Origin: Halocaridina rubra
Lineage: Eukaryota > Arthropoda > Malacostraca > Decapoda > Atyidae
Length of the DNA: 64,000 nucleotides
Direction of reading: 5' to 3'
Assembly: GCA_037179515.1 (NCBI GenBank)
Contig: JAXCGZ010007619.1
Coordinates: 45,001 to 109,000, forward strand
The stretch's first letter is position 1. Every line of letters begins with the position of its first letter. The translations under genes and the position numbers were made by a program. Shown piece by piece: positions 21,011 through 33,180 of the stretch. The notes below the pieces were generated by a model. It was not told the DNA's origin. It worked only from the letters and a program-made list of their open reading frames with translations, and did no database searches.

Positions 21011-22020
21011 ATAAAACAGCAAATAATAACTTACAGTTTCATTTAATGCCTTAATGTAATATTCAGATAACCCATGTTAAATATTTCACATTATTGGCAT
21101 TATATTTTACTCAATGTGATTTTCAGAATCTTGTCATTTGACAACATAAAATTCAAACGAATTTGAGTCTTGCCTTTTCTTGTCATTAACCAATACAGAC
21201 ATCAAAAGTAGTTTTTCGTGGCATGTCAAAATCTAAATTGACTACATTTTCTAGAATCTTGGATTTTCCAATACATAAATCAAAAGTATATGAATCTTGC
21301 CAAGTCATGAACCACTATGGAAATTAAAGGCATCTAATTCTTGCCATGTCTTCTTAAAATTCAATATTAACATTAATGTTTAGACTCTTGCCATTACCAG
21401 CCATGCGGACCGACATTGCCTGATTATAGCTCTATCTTGTCATACTCAGATATTATAAAACAAAATGAACAATACTTTTCAAATTCTCATATTTATATAA
21501 ATGATCTTGGATTTTTACCACTGCTAGTCAAATTAAATTTTCTAAATCAACGATATTTGATCGTCACCATAAATCAACAATATTTGATCCTTGGAGCTTC
21601 TAGTCGCATTCAGTTCTTTATATAAAAAATATCATATACTTCAACCAGCTGTAGTAGAGCCTTAACACATTCCTATTCTAATAAAAATTAATTTCATGTT
21701 CCATACACAACATCCGATAAAACAATGCTCTCCAAGAAATCCCTATTCTAAGCAAAAGGTTCTATCGCTAGTCTTTAGTTCTGTATGGGAGAATTTCCAG
21801 TTCTTATGGTCTCGTCATTGCATTTGTACCCTTTAATATTATTGAAAGTGACCATTACCTGACTATATGATAGAACAGAACAAATGCCATTTTATGTATA
21901 TATTTAAACAGCATATGGTAAATATATCAACTGGATCTGATCAATTTTGTTTAAAAGTTCACTAGACTGAGTCATATCAAAATCTGCTGTTCACTACTTT
22001 GCTTTCAAAGTCTTTTTAGT
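21011..22020. other. Non-coding stretch, nothing recognised
   Basis: Several open frames of 60-70 codons occur but show no family resemblance or splice context. Confidence 0.5.
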
Positions 22021-22024
22021 CATG

Positions 22025-22105
22025 ATGCAACATAGACAGGTTGGAAGTGAGGAATCAAGGCTGAAAGCCCTGCCTAATGCTCTACAGTGGGAAGGTATTC
22101 CCAGA
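22025..22105 (-). repeat. S2 SINE-like fragment
   Basis: Contains AGACAGGTTGGAAGTGAGGA and AAGGCTGAAAGCCCTGCCTA, the - strand S2 tail half. Confidence 0.45.
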
Positions 22106-22399
22106 AAATTACTTTTACACCTGGTAAAAAAAAGCATGAGTGCATTCCTACTCCCAAATAAGACATTTAATACACTTCAAGACCTGCCAATTTTTTCTTA
22201 TTAAATCTTTTCTGCTTCTCTAATTGGTCAAGACATATAAAATTATTTTACAATTAGGACAAAAATGAAAATTCCTTATCACGAATGTGGAACATATTCA
22301 TCACTGACTTACACCACAAACTAAGTTGACAAAATCACTTACCCAACCAAGCATTTAAGCGACTAAATTACTAAGATCATGTGGTAACTCTGTATGGAA

Positions 22400-22553
22400 T
22401 CCGCCATATTGTAGCGGTTAGAATCCTTGACTCAAGAGGGGATGGATTTGAATTCGACCCATGGTGGCGTTAGGAACGGTATCAAGCATTTATTCCCAAG
22501 CTTATATCTGTCTGTCTCCATACCCATAATGAGGACTAATAGCAACACTTAAA
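22400..22553 (+). repeat. S2 SINE-like copy
   Basis: Head ATATTGTAGCGGTTAGAATC, then GGTGGCGTTAGGAACGGTAT and the tail TATCTGTCTGTCTCCATACC. Confidence 0.55.
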
Positions 22554-23152
22554 ATGCATAAAAAATACAGCTATTCAGTATGCAGAGACTAATTTACTGA
22601 AACCAATGAGCTGACCTAGTATGGGACAGAGTATATCACTGAGATGATGTAGGCTACTGATTACATAGCAGATTAACTTTTCGGACATCACAAAGCCAAC
22701 CAAATACGCGATTCATCATACTATTCAGGCTAGAGTCCTAACCCTGTACTTAATGAGGGTATGGTACTATGACAATAAACCTCATAAGCGAAAAAAACAA
22801 ATCAGGAATTTCCACAAGCACAGGCATTCAAGTCTTTAACAATTCATTAGTAGCATTATGTAATGAAAATTATACATTAATGTATACTTAAATGAATCAT
22901 CTCATTCCTTATCTACCATCAATAGATTTCTGCACAACTGGAGATAACATAGGTATTATCACAGTATTTATATAAATAAAGATGTAATATTCCCTTTTCA
23001 GACTTTTCAATAGTACTTTCACCCCCATAGGTATTACCACAGTAATTATGAAAATAACAATGTATTATTCTCTTTTCAGACTTGTCATTAGTACTCTCAC
23101 CTCTCCTCTTACGAATTACATACATCTTTTCATCTTCACGAGATTCTCTCAG

Positions 23153-24805
23153 ATGGCTATGGATGCATGGCGTATAGCAGTTATTGGCCTAAGCATTACT
23201 GTGGTGCTCTTGATAATTATAATAATATGCGGTGTCAGTTGGTATATCAGAAAGCATACCTTTTCCTCGCCCCCTCATCAAGAAGAAGAATTAATCAAGG
23301 ATGTCGAGCATATGAAGCTGCAGAATATCGAAGAGTCTCATACTCCAGAGGAGCCTGGCTCCCCAAAACTCTTTGGCGGTGAGTTTAATTTTACTTTTCC
23401 CAGAGCATATCGAAAGAAGAGGCATTTGAGGTTGGATGCAATGAATGATATGCCAAAACGACTCTCGGTCAATCAGCAGTCAGTCTGTGAATCCCCAAAA
23501 CTTATGGATATGGAAGTGACAGTAGGTCCATCAAGGCCTACAGCCTCTCCGAAGACTACCAAGTCTCCGTTACTCTTAAATCCACCAACTTGTTTAAACA
23601 TCTCACCAAACGGCGATCCATACCTGAAACGAGCATCACGTAATTCGCAAAATCTTCCTTTTACATCAGAAATTTCATACGTGTTACCTCCTCCCCGTGT
23701 CTTAACGCAAAAATACAATACTACTGCAAGGATGCGGCACACTGATGATGATGATGATCCCTACGATACACTTCCAGTTCGTGAGATTCCTAAACCTGTG
23801 CGCTTTCATGACACGAATGATAAACCAAACTTGACAACACCAGTGAACATTGACAATGATATGACATTTACACAAAAAGATATAAACATACTAGAGAAAA
23901 CTGATCAATCAAATATATTTAAGAACTTTGATAAAAGTGACATGGCTTTACAAGGCCTAATGGATGAGAATAAAAGATTTCACAAAGCTTCTATGCCAAT
24001 TAACAGCTTAAAATCAACTCACTATTTCATATCAAAGGATTCAACTACGGAGAACAGACCCTCTAAAGAACCTGAAAGCTCTACGTCATCTTATCTGGGA
24101 TCCTCATATGTAATAAATGTGTCAAAACAAATGTCAAAGAATACTACTGCAAAAGCATCAACTGAGAATGAAATAGAAAGTCATCAATTAAACACGAGAG
24201 ATGACTTACCACTGTCTTCACTAGTGAAAGAGTCTGTCAGCACATACAAAGCACCTTTGAATAGTGTACCTGATAACCAAAATGAAATCACCACAGACAG
24301 ACTCATGAATAATAGACTTAACAACATAACGATGCTGATGACTGATCGAAACGTTGCTACAACAGAAAGAAATGTCTCTGGAACTGTCAAAGTAAACTTG
24401 GAAATGCAGAGAAATGTTCATGTTAGAAAGGGAGACCTCATATCTGATGCTAACTTAAAGGAGCAGATTGTAAACAAAAATGAAGCAGAAAGCAAAAATT
24501 CCAAAAAGGATTGGCTACAGAGAACGAATGGTAGTGACAACACTTCTAAAAACGGTCACTGCAGTAAGAACATGCCCAAGAGTCTAATGCCCTCAGACAA
24601 GACTGAAAGACCCAGCATGCAAAGTCAGGCTACAGAAGCAGTTTCGATAGAAGAGAAGTTAGAGAGCAAGAGAAAATCACAGAAAATTATATACATTCAA
24701 AAAACATATAGTAAAAAAGGGAGGAAAAAAGAAAGAAAGTTTGAAAAGGAGGAAGAGGATTATGAGGAAGAATATGAAGAGGAGGAAGAGGAATACGAAG
24801 AATAG
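23153..24805 (+). CDS. Uncharacterised single-pass membrane protein with acidic tail
   Basis: Family not recognised. The chosen start is the ATG at 23153, in ATGGCTATGG right after a pyrimidine-rich stretch ending CTCTCAG, which could equally be a splice acceptor; the frame is open further upstream to 23048 without protein-like content. Residues ~6-29 form one strong hydrophobic helix (AVIGLSITVVLLIIIIICGV) followed by WYIRKH, so the rest is predicted cytosolic. After it come an acidic patch (QEEELIKDVEH), a short basic/aromatic block (GGEFNFTFPRAYRKKRHLRL), Pro/Ser-rich and low-complexity polar sequence with DDDDDPYD, and a Lys/Glu tail (KKGRKKERKF, then EEY repeats). TAG at 24803-24805 stops it at 551 residues, but the same frame continues (next entry). 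Codon content looks like a real host gene, not an element. Upstream exons are possible. Confidence 0.7.
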   Translation: MAMDAWRIAVIGLSITVVLLIIIIICGVSWYIRKHTFSSPPHQEEELIKDVEHMKLQNIEESHTPEEPGSPKLFGGEFNFTFPRAYRKKRHLRLDAMNDMPKRLSVNQQSVCESPKLMDMEVTVGPSRPTASPKTTKSPLLLNPPTCLNISPNGDPYLKRASRNSQNLPFTSEISYVLPPPRVLTQKYNTTARMRHTDDDDDPYDTLPVREIPKPVRFHDTNDKPNLTTPVNIDNDMTFTQKDINILEKTDQSNIFKNFDKSDMALQGLMDENKRFHKASMPINSLKSTHYFISKDSTTENRPSKEPESSTSSYLGSSYVINVSKQMSKNTTAKASTENEIESHQLNTRDDLPLSSLVKESVSTYKAPLNSVPDNQNEITTDRLMNNRLNNITMLMTDRNVATTERNVSGTVKVNLEMQRNVHVRKGDLISDANLKEQIVNKNEAESKNSKKDWLQRTNGSDNTSKNGHCSKNMPKSLMPSDKTERPSMQSQATEAVSIEEKLESKRKSQKIIYIQKTYSKKGRKKERKFEKEEEDYEEEYEEEEEEYEE

Positions 24806-24988
24806 AATGAGGAATAGGAATAGAAGGAGGAGAGGGAAGAAGAGAAGGAAAAACAAAATGATGAAGAATATGAAGCATCAGAACAAGAAGAAAAAGAAGA
24901 GGAGGAGAGAGATGATCATCACTGGGATGCAAAAAGGAATGGGCTACAAGCTCGGCTGTATAACGACTGGTATAGTGACGAATATTAA
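24806..24988 (+). other. In-frame acidic extension behind three TAG codons
   Basis: The same frame carries TAG at 24803, 24815 and 24821 and is then open for 54 codons to TAA at 24986-24988. The extension is EEREEEKEKQNDEEYEASEQ-like acidic sequence ending LQARLYNDWYSDEY. Each TAG falls where the preceding EEY/EEEY pattern would place Tyr (TAT/TAC). No GT dinucleotide lies between about 24741 and 24957, so an ordinary intron cannot begin there to remove the stops. Explanations are recent nonsense mutations in a repetitive tail, base errors, or read-through. Confidence 0.5.
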
Positions 24989-25164
24989 CACTGAATGCCG
25001 TCGGATAAGACTTGCTTACCTATATTTTGTGGTATACGTTATTCCAATTATACCAATTTGTGATGAAGTACTACGTTAGGCACTTGCTAATATCTACATG
25101 CACGTTTTAGCATTATTTATTCATACCTGCAGTGTTACAAATTACGCCATTAAGGACATAAACT

Positions 25165-25170
25165 AATAAA
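25165..25170 (+). terminator. Candidate poly(A) signal AATAAA
   Basis: Located 177 bp after the TAA at 24988 and 360 bp after the TAG at 24805. It fits the 3' end of the membrane protein gene but rests on the hexamer alone. Confidence 0.35.
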
Positions 25171-25325
25171 GTTGTCACTTGCTATAGTCAGCAAGAAAAA
25201 CTGCGAAATTGTGATTTTTTTGGCGAATGCCAAAAGTTTAAGATATTCTGATAAAAGTAACTTGCTTCTTGCACTTGATTTTGTAATCACTGTGCTTAAA
25301 TGGTCTGTTGTAAAGGGTTTTACTT

Positions 25326-25546
25326 CTGGCTAGTACAGTGGTAACGCGCTAGCCTCGCATTCGCGAGGTCGACAGATCGGTTCCCATTCAGGACCGAGAA
25401 TTTAAGCAATTTACTGGGAAGGTTACTGCTGTGGCTGGACACCACAGAGGGGGGTTGGGGCTTGCACCGGCTGGCGCCCGCCAGAGCAGGGGCAATACCT
25501 CTGATAGGAGGGCTAAAACAGCAAACTTTAACTTTAACTTTTAAAC
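25326..25546 (+). mobile_element. S3 tRNA-derived SINE
   Basis: Head TGGCTAGTACAGTGGTAACG followed by an anticodon-like arm CCTCGCATTCGCGAGG and a degenerate B box (GATCGGTTCCC). The body holds GCTGTGGCTGGACACCACAG, and the tail is ACTTTAACTTTAACTTTT. Same family as the copy inside LINE-A at 8176. Confidence 0.8.
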
Positions 25547-25549
25547 AAA

Positions 25550-26574
25550 TGACAAATTATATAGAATAAATGAGGCTACTGGGTCTCTTTATTCCCATGC
25601 TGAAAATGTCGAGGGTTCTGCTTTTCATGTGTAGAAATTATTCATACACTATGCTTAGTGGTTTTAATATACATATCTGATTACTGCTTTGATTATACAA
25701 TATGAAATTCAAGTAATTACTTGCCCATTCTGCAAGAGGAGAGATGAACTCGAATGTTTTATCAATGGAACATTCAGTAGTTTCCTATTCTTACATATTC
25801 CAGATTCAGAAAAATACATTTTATACTGTCGCTTCATAATGAAAATGTTTGCGGTGTTAACTGTCAGGACCAATCAAAATTTTTCTTATGTTATCATTAA
25901 AATAAAACTCACAATAGTCAATAATAAATGATTTGAAATAAGGAGGAGATCTGGTATCCATGACAATATCTGTGATTTGCCCTTACAATATGTTTGAACA
26001 TAGAGCTCAAGTTTGCCGTTTTGTGTCAACATCAGTCTATATTCGAATGGGGTTGAACAAAGACAGGTTTGAGCTGGGAAATTTAGCATTTTTGAAATAT
26101 GAATGGCTGAATTCGACGTACACAGCATAAGAGAAAAAACTAATATAATAATGATGGGTCTGCATGTTGTATAAAATGTTACATCCAATATATGTATTTT
26201 GTACTATAATCACCAGATTACAGTATTTGGATTATCTGTAACACTTGATACATTTTGTCCTGCAGTCACATCATACTGATAACTCAATTTGGCACTAATT
26301 AAACAAACTAATTTATGGACCTTGTTTCTTACACCTTCTCTCTATAATATATGAAAGAGAGAGAGAGCTAATACAATTCATTTATATTATAAAGCTCTGA
26401 TGTGTCAAAATCTCATTTAGAATTATTCACAACTCTTAACAACATTATTTGCAATTTTCGTCAATGAAAATGTGAATAAATAAGAGCTTCTACATAATCT
26501 CTACATGACGTGAGATGATATTATTAAATAATAAGGTTAAACTGAAAAAAAAAACGTACCTAATGATACAATTA
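25550..26574. other. Non-coding stretch
   Basis: No supported gene. An S2 tail remnant (ATTCGAATGGGGTTGAACAA) lies at about 26037-26090 on the - strand. Confidence 0.5.
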
Positions 26575-26985
26575 GGCGCGTTTTCTCCAGTTGACCACTT
26601 TTCAGGTATCTATTCTCCAGTTGGCAATTTCATGATCAAACAAGTGATTTGCTTAACTTTTCTTTATCCAGTAGGTACTTTATGTCTAAACAGAAAGTTT
26701 GATAAACTTTTCTCCCTCTGGTTATTGGTGCTTTATATCCAAACAGGTAGTTTGATAAGTTTTTTGTTGAAGCCTGCTTTATGTTACCGTATTTTCCTGC
26801 ATACTGCAAACTTAACCTAACGTAAGGTAACATAACATAGCATAACCTAAACTAACTTAAGGCGCTCTATCTCCAATTGCTTAATTATGAGGTGTAGTAT
26901 CTCCAGTTGGCCAATTATAAGGAGTGTTTTCTCCAGTTGACAATACTGAGGTGCATCTTCTCCAGTTGATCCATTAATAAATTGT
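26575..26985 (+). repeat. 30-bp TCTCCAGTTG minisatellite
   Basis: Six degenerate copies of a roughly 30-bp unit with the core TCTCCAGTTG: two at about 26578-26635 and four at about 26862-26975. They are separated by a second duplicated unit (about 53 bp, with ACTTTATGTCTAAACAG and GCTTTATATCCAAACAG) and an AACCTAA-rich patch. Confidence 0.65.
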
Positions 26986-27397
26986 CAACCATTAAATAAA
27001 AAATTATCTACTAAGTGTCTCAACTGTGACAACTGTGTTAAATGTATGTACTAACTCGAATCTTGCAGGTTTCGAACGGTACTTTCTAGAAATGGTAAAT
27101 ATCGTCTTTTCTAAGTGAACACAAGTTCACTGTATCAAACAAACTTTTTTAGATACAATGGTACACTAAGATCTCAATATATTTTTAGTATTTCGACATT
27201 AAGATTTACGAGCAATTTGAGTCATGCTAATACTAAGGAAACACGTTATACAACTCTCATTACCTTGATTTGATTTTTATACTTTCAGTACAGACTTACC
27301 AATGTAAATGCAAAGCAAAAAACATCCTTTTTCATAAAAACGGCTGAATCACCATTTTGATCATCTTTTTTTTTTCTTAATATGAAGAAAGGCAACA
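26986..27397. other. Non-coding, P450 3' flank
   Basis: Lies downstream of the P450 stop on the - strand, so it probably includes its 3' UTR. I see no clear AATAAA in transcript orientation close to the stop. Confidence 0.4.
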
Positions 27398-27607
27398 CTA
27401 TTCTTCATTCTCATGGATAGTTTGCAGAAGAAGATGAATCCCATTCTTAGGACGAAGGATGATGGGACTACATGCAAGCTCTGGAGGATGGCGCTGGGAT
27501 GGCGATACACTCATTTTCACTCCTTGAAGAAGGAATGCCAGCGCTGCCTTGGTTGTCATCATAGCAAAACGTCGACCTAAGGAACACAATCATGAGTTTT
27601 TTTTTTC

Positions 27608-27760
27608 ACTATTAATTCCCAGTACAGGGGTGGACACAGATAGACTGGAACTGAGGAGTTAAGGCTGTAAGCCATTCCTAAATCTCTGTGGTGGGCTCTA
27701 TAGTGGGTTTGTCACCTCCCGAGTCGATTGCTCTAATCACTGCACTACTGCGGTTCCCAG
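27608..27760 (-). repeat. S2 SINE-like copy in P450 intron 8
   Basis: Full-length style copy: head with CCGCAGTAGTGCAGTGATTA, GACTCGGGAGGTGAC, and the tail GTCTATCTGTGTCCACCCCT, same strand as the P450 gene. Confidence 0.6.
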
Positions 27761-28293
27761 TGCCATCATACAAGTAAGCAGCCAAATTTACTCTGAAAGA
27801 CCATTGTTTTACTCCCTAACCATTTACTTCTTGATAATAACCAATACATAAAAATTGGGAGAGGGAGGGTTATGAGCCTAATCTGAAACCAATACATGGA
27901 TATGTTTGTTTTTTCCAGTATAATATATAATGAAAGTAATCTAAAGGCCGCAGAGTATTTCAATATACAAAATAAAATGCAAAACATTTTTAACATAACA
28001 GATAATTTTACTTAAATTTCTCTGTATCTAAAATGTTGTCATAGCCCACTGTATCCAGCAGAATGTTACATTGAAAAAGAAACATTTCCCAGGGGTTGCA
28101 GGTTTTTCACTCTAATATTCCTTTTAATTGATTATGGCATGCTGGGAGCATGGGTGCAGATTTCCTTCTACCTCACTAAAAGGGATAATATGCATAACAA
28201 ATAAATGTCTTGGGTAACCTTAACGGACATCTTCAGTTACGACATGATAGGTGCTACATAATTATGTAATACTGTTTTGGAATACTGTATATG

Positions 28294-28404
28294 TAGTGAT
28301 CGAGCCTGCTGGGGGGGGGATTAGGAAGGTTATCCAGCATTAATTCTCCAGCTCCCATCTGTCTATGTCCATCCCTATAATAGGGAATAAAAGTGACACT
28401 TAGA
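28294..28404 (+). repeat. S2 SINE-like copy in P450 intron 8
   Basis: GATCGAGCCTGCTGG, then TTAGGAAGGTTATCCAGCAT and CCATCTGTCTATGTCCATCC. It lies antisense to the P450. Confidence 0.55.
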
Positions 28405-29312
28405 ATATTATAACTATTATATTCAGCATTTTGAAAGATCCAAGAAACTAAAGATGTAGCTAAAACTGCACAAGTTTCACAGAACTGGAAAATTAGAAAA
28501 ATTACGTAATTCAGTATTCCCAGGATTTTTTCTTTTAAAACAGGAAAAACAGAAAACCATTATTATAAATATGCATTACACTGAATAATATTATTTTACA
28601 CATACCCTCTTCACCTAGAAAGCTTCAAGTATTTCTGATAATGTAAGCTGAGGACTGCATTTCCAAAGATCACTACAAAGAGTAACAATGATATAGGAAC
28701 AGGTGGCAAAATCATAAAACTACAAATGAACTACAATAGAGCTTGCTAATTACCAATGCAATTCCTTGGGCCGGCACCAAAAGGCAAATAGGTGTAAGGT
28801 CTTATATTGTGCTTGTCTTCTAAAAAGCGACCTGGACGAAATTCACTAGGATTTTCCCAATACTCTGGATCTCGATGCAGGCTCCAAACTGGTACTTCAA
28901 TGACCATTCCTTTCGGTATCACCAGATCAGAATCACCGAGTCTTAAGAAATACAAGAACACGTGAACTGGCGCCTCATTGTCAATATCAAGTGAGTGCTG
29001 ATGAGAAAAACAACACCAGTAATAATCATGAAAATCCATCTCATATATACAGTCACATGGAAACATATTCCTTACTTGTAATCCTTGACACACAGGCGAT
29101 TAAAGGAGGTCTCAATAGGGTAGAGACGAAGGGTTTCTAGAATAGAGTATAAAGCCTCATTAAAATACAAGCTACAAGAATACATAATAAGTAATAGGAA
29201 GTGAAAGTTATATTATTAGCATAAAAATCCTTGCTGATTGAAAGGAGAAGTCACCCTCATATTCACTAAATGCCGTAAGAGAAGGCTAAAAAATGGTTAG
29301 ACACAGTGCTGG

Positions 29313-29862
<550 letters not shown>

Positions 29863-30181
29863 CTTGAATTATTCAAATCAAATAGGGACACATGGAAATA
29901 CGCCAGTCTTTCAATAACAGGACTGCATCCGGAACTGCTACCTATGCTATATATTATATATTAGTTAAGCAGAAAGATGTTTTATATGGTATATATTTTT
30001 TCCTTTGAGGTTACATTTCAGATATTTCTGAAAATATGAAACTCAAATATCCACAAATGCAAATAAACCTGCCTCTATACCAGAAAAGTTGCTATATATA
30101 CTCAATATACAAAATCTTCTCCGCAACATAATTTCCACTACATTTAGTTAGTAAGGAGTAATAATTAACAGGAAACACTAA

Positions 30182-30326
30182 GGAAGAGTAACCCCAAGGT
30201 CCTCTGGGGTTCTTCATATTTACGAGACAAGTCGATTAAGTTAACTTAACTTAACCCAACCAAACAACTTACAGGGTTACATTACTTCACCTGGTGTTCT
30301 GAGGGCTACTTATTTTTACAAGATCC
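30182..30326. repeat. M1 palindromic MITE-like repeat, copy 2
   Basis: Ends AAGAGTAACCCCAAGG and the inverse of CTTGTAAAAATAAGTAGCCC match copy 1 at 20475; the core is GTTAACTTAACTTAACCCAA. It begins about 12 bases inside intron 6 from the exon 6 donor, in P450 transcript orientation. Confidence 0.55.
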
Positions 30327-30722
30327 CACCTGACATACCGGAAATACATGCATCCAAATATTTGGCTTCCATAACTGCATCGTAATTGATTTTATTGCCG
30401 TGTTGTTTCATAAGGTCTTTCATTTCCATTCTTGCTTGATCCTGGATCCCTGGATTATTAGCAAGATGGTAGCAGCAGAAGGCCAGAGTTGTAGCAATAT
30501 TGTCGTATCCAGCCAAGAGAAAGACAACAGCTTGTGAAACAACAGTCAAGTCCTCAAGAGCTGCAAATATGAGCAACAGTATTATTATACATAATAGAAA
30601 AGATGCTCCCATACAATGACGTAAGATTTTTCATTATGTATAATAAACTCACCAAATAAAATTCTTAAATACCATCGCTGATAACTACTGTATACTAGTT
30701 GTTTGCTTTTATGAGGCACTCT

Positions 30723-30950
30723 TAATCTCCATTTGAATAGTGGTGGATACAAACAGGTTGGAGAAGGGGAATTATAATCCCCATTTGAATAGGGTTGAAC
30801 ACAAACGGGTTGGCGATGGGGAACTATAATCCCTATTTGAATAGGGGTGATACAAACAAATTGGAGATGGGGAAGATACACTTCCTAACATCCCACGTTA
30901 GGCTTGAACGTGGGTATGTCACTCCATTAGACAAGGGCTCTCACCAGTAC
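30723..30950 (-). repeat. S2 SINE-like copy with triplicated tail, P450 intron 5
   Basis: Three tandem versions of the ~55-bp S2 tail (CCATTTGAATAG..GGTTGGAGAAGGGGAA, ..GGTTGGCGATGGGGAA, ..ATTGGAGATGGGGAA) are followed by the head half with GTACACTACCGTACTGG. Confidence 0.6.
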
Positions 30951-32054
30951 ACTACCGTACTGGGTAATGATTTTAAAATCACGTTGGCACACACAAAAGC
31001 ACTGGATATATGAGAAAAGCTCATTCCAAACATTATGTTTCGCAGCTTATCTTTATTAAGAAATGAGTCTGCAACAAATCTGAGAAGACAAGTATATTCT
31101 TCATACCATGTTTTTTGCCAGCATTTGTCTCTTCATCTGGAATCTTCCGAGCTTCTATCATGAGATCTATGAAGTCTCCCCGGTGTATACCTGTTTTTTC
31201 ACGGTGTTTCAATACTTCCGTCACTATCTGTTCAATGATGAAAGGATCAACTTTGCGTGAATAAATATACAGTAGTAAACATTAGCTGAGGCATACGACA
31301 ACTATACCCCGATAATTATCAAGGTTGGGGTAGGAAACATATCTATAACTATGTTAAAAATATCATGTGTTGCTACCTCAAGGAAAGTTCATTCTCCAAC
31401 CTTAAAGTGTCCAGTTTTGTAAGAAGTTTTTTATGGATGTAAATAAGCATAGTTTATGTTTTTTCTGTCTAGAAGATTATTATGCAATATATATAATTGA
31501 TTTTGTAAATGTCTACTAGATGGAGCAGAGCAAAGGAACTGGGAATTCTCTCTTTGTATTTTCCTCCTACAAAGAGTAAAGTGCAATATTTTGCTTTGAC
31601 TAGTCACTATTATTATAAGGATTATGGAGCATGTATATAAATACAAGAAATTAGATAAACATAAACAAAACTTACATCTGCATAATGTCGCAGACCAGGG
31701 GAGGGCAATATCATCCCAAGAGCTCGGCAGAGGCGAGGGGCGATATAATATGCAATGAAGTTGAAAATGCGCCACGTTGATGGATTAAAAACCCTACAAC
31801 ACATAATAAAAACAATGTGCTAGATTATGTATGTAAAAATACTTTTTAAATTCCATGCCAATGCATCATTACCATGGTGCTTTAGCAGAATTAAGGATAT
31901 GAAGCAAAGCAGAGAATATTGTTTTAATTGATTGTGCATCATGAGTAGACTAAAACTCTTTTACATTACAATACACACACAAAAAATATGGTACTTAACA
32001 ATGTACATGCAGAATTTAGGACATGATACAATGTAAGAAATGATATTGTTGTCG

Positions 32055-33180
32055 TTCCCTAGGCTGTTTGGCCGATCAGCCCCAAGTCCCGAAGGAAGGA
32101 TCCTAGCAATATTGAGCTTTCCTCCAGAGTTCTCAAGGAGTGTATGTTGTGCTCTCGGCATATGTGGTTGTAAGTAGTGCAGTTTTCCATAAAATGTTTA
32201 GTTATGTGCAGTGATATGTAACATCCTGAACAGGTATCACCGATGAAGATGTGTGTTGTTGTTGACAGACTGAATGAAATAGCGCATGCCATGGGCATAG
32301 ATATGAGAACGGAGGTTGGTTTGGGATTAGTGAGGAGGAAAGAGATGACAGTACCTGTGTGTAATATCGTGTGCTAGGTGTTGTTTTAATGTACCTAAGT
32401 GTTTGTAAGTGTTCTGATATGTCGTGTGGTGGAAGGAGTTGGTTTGTGGAGGATGCATTGAGCACAGTAATTATGTTCTTTTCATGTCTAGATAATCTTT
32501 GACTTTGAGGACAGGTTTCTTGGTGTAAGTGGTCTCTGAGTATTGTAGCTAAGCAGCATGTGGTCATTTTTATTGTTTTGGCTTGTATAGTCTGCATGGT
32601 GTTGTGGAGTGTTTTAATAGGGTTAGAAACCCGAACACAGCTTACATATTACATCACCGAGAGCATACAGTGTTTATATCCAAATGTTGTGGTTTCTATG
32701 TTGTGTCTACACGTTGCATGTGCATGCGATTTGAAGGAATTAAGTCTTGGTGTCAGTGAGTTTATAATGTTTATGATATGTTGTTTAAATGACATTAAAA
32801 TATTGTATTTTATACGAAGGGTTTTAGGTGAGTGTATGTGTGTGTGCTAAGAGAATGTTTTTATGGTGATGTGTGGAATGTGATGATGTGTCTAGATTTG
32901 CTTGGGAGGAGAGGTAACTGTGTATTTAACTGAGGGTACCTTAAGTCTATTTGTGATGAGTATCAAGTATGTTATTGTACTGTGCTACGGTAGGGATAGA
33001 AGAGGTCTGCAGTTGTTTGCATACTAATATGTAACTGTGAGTGTTATGTCATCTGGGTATGAAAGTATGTGTACTTGGGGTGAGTGTGGAGTGGGTAGAT
33101 TATGAATGCATATGTTAAAGAGTGTGGGTGGTAAAATCGATCTTAGAGGAATATAAACTATAATAATAATGTTTTTACTC
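32055..33180 (-). pseudogene. Degraded retroelement C-terminus, P450 intron 3
   Basis: Two overlapping - strand frames (32597-32202 and 32298-32059) carry retroelement-like sequence. The second has a Cys/His cluster CSGCYISLHITKHFMENC followed by SSILLGSFLRDLGLIGQ, the pattern seen after the RNase H domain of I/jockey-type elements. The frames shift inside a shared stretch near 32260-32290. Upstream sequence to about 33180 is low-complexity Ser/Thr/His-rich and I cannot place it. Assignment to an I/jockey-like element is an inference from the Cys/His pattern only. Confidence 0.45.

Noticed and set aside
21416..21625. 69-codon frame in the gap before the membrane protein gene
   Set aside because: No family resemblance, no splice context, and AT-rich composition typical of chance frames.
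24741..25079. Arg/Lys-rich frame overlapping the acidic tail
   Set aside because: Frame shadow of a GA-rich repeat; the Glu/Tyr frame continues a long, protein-like sequence instead.
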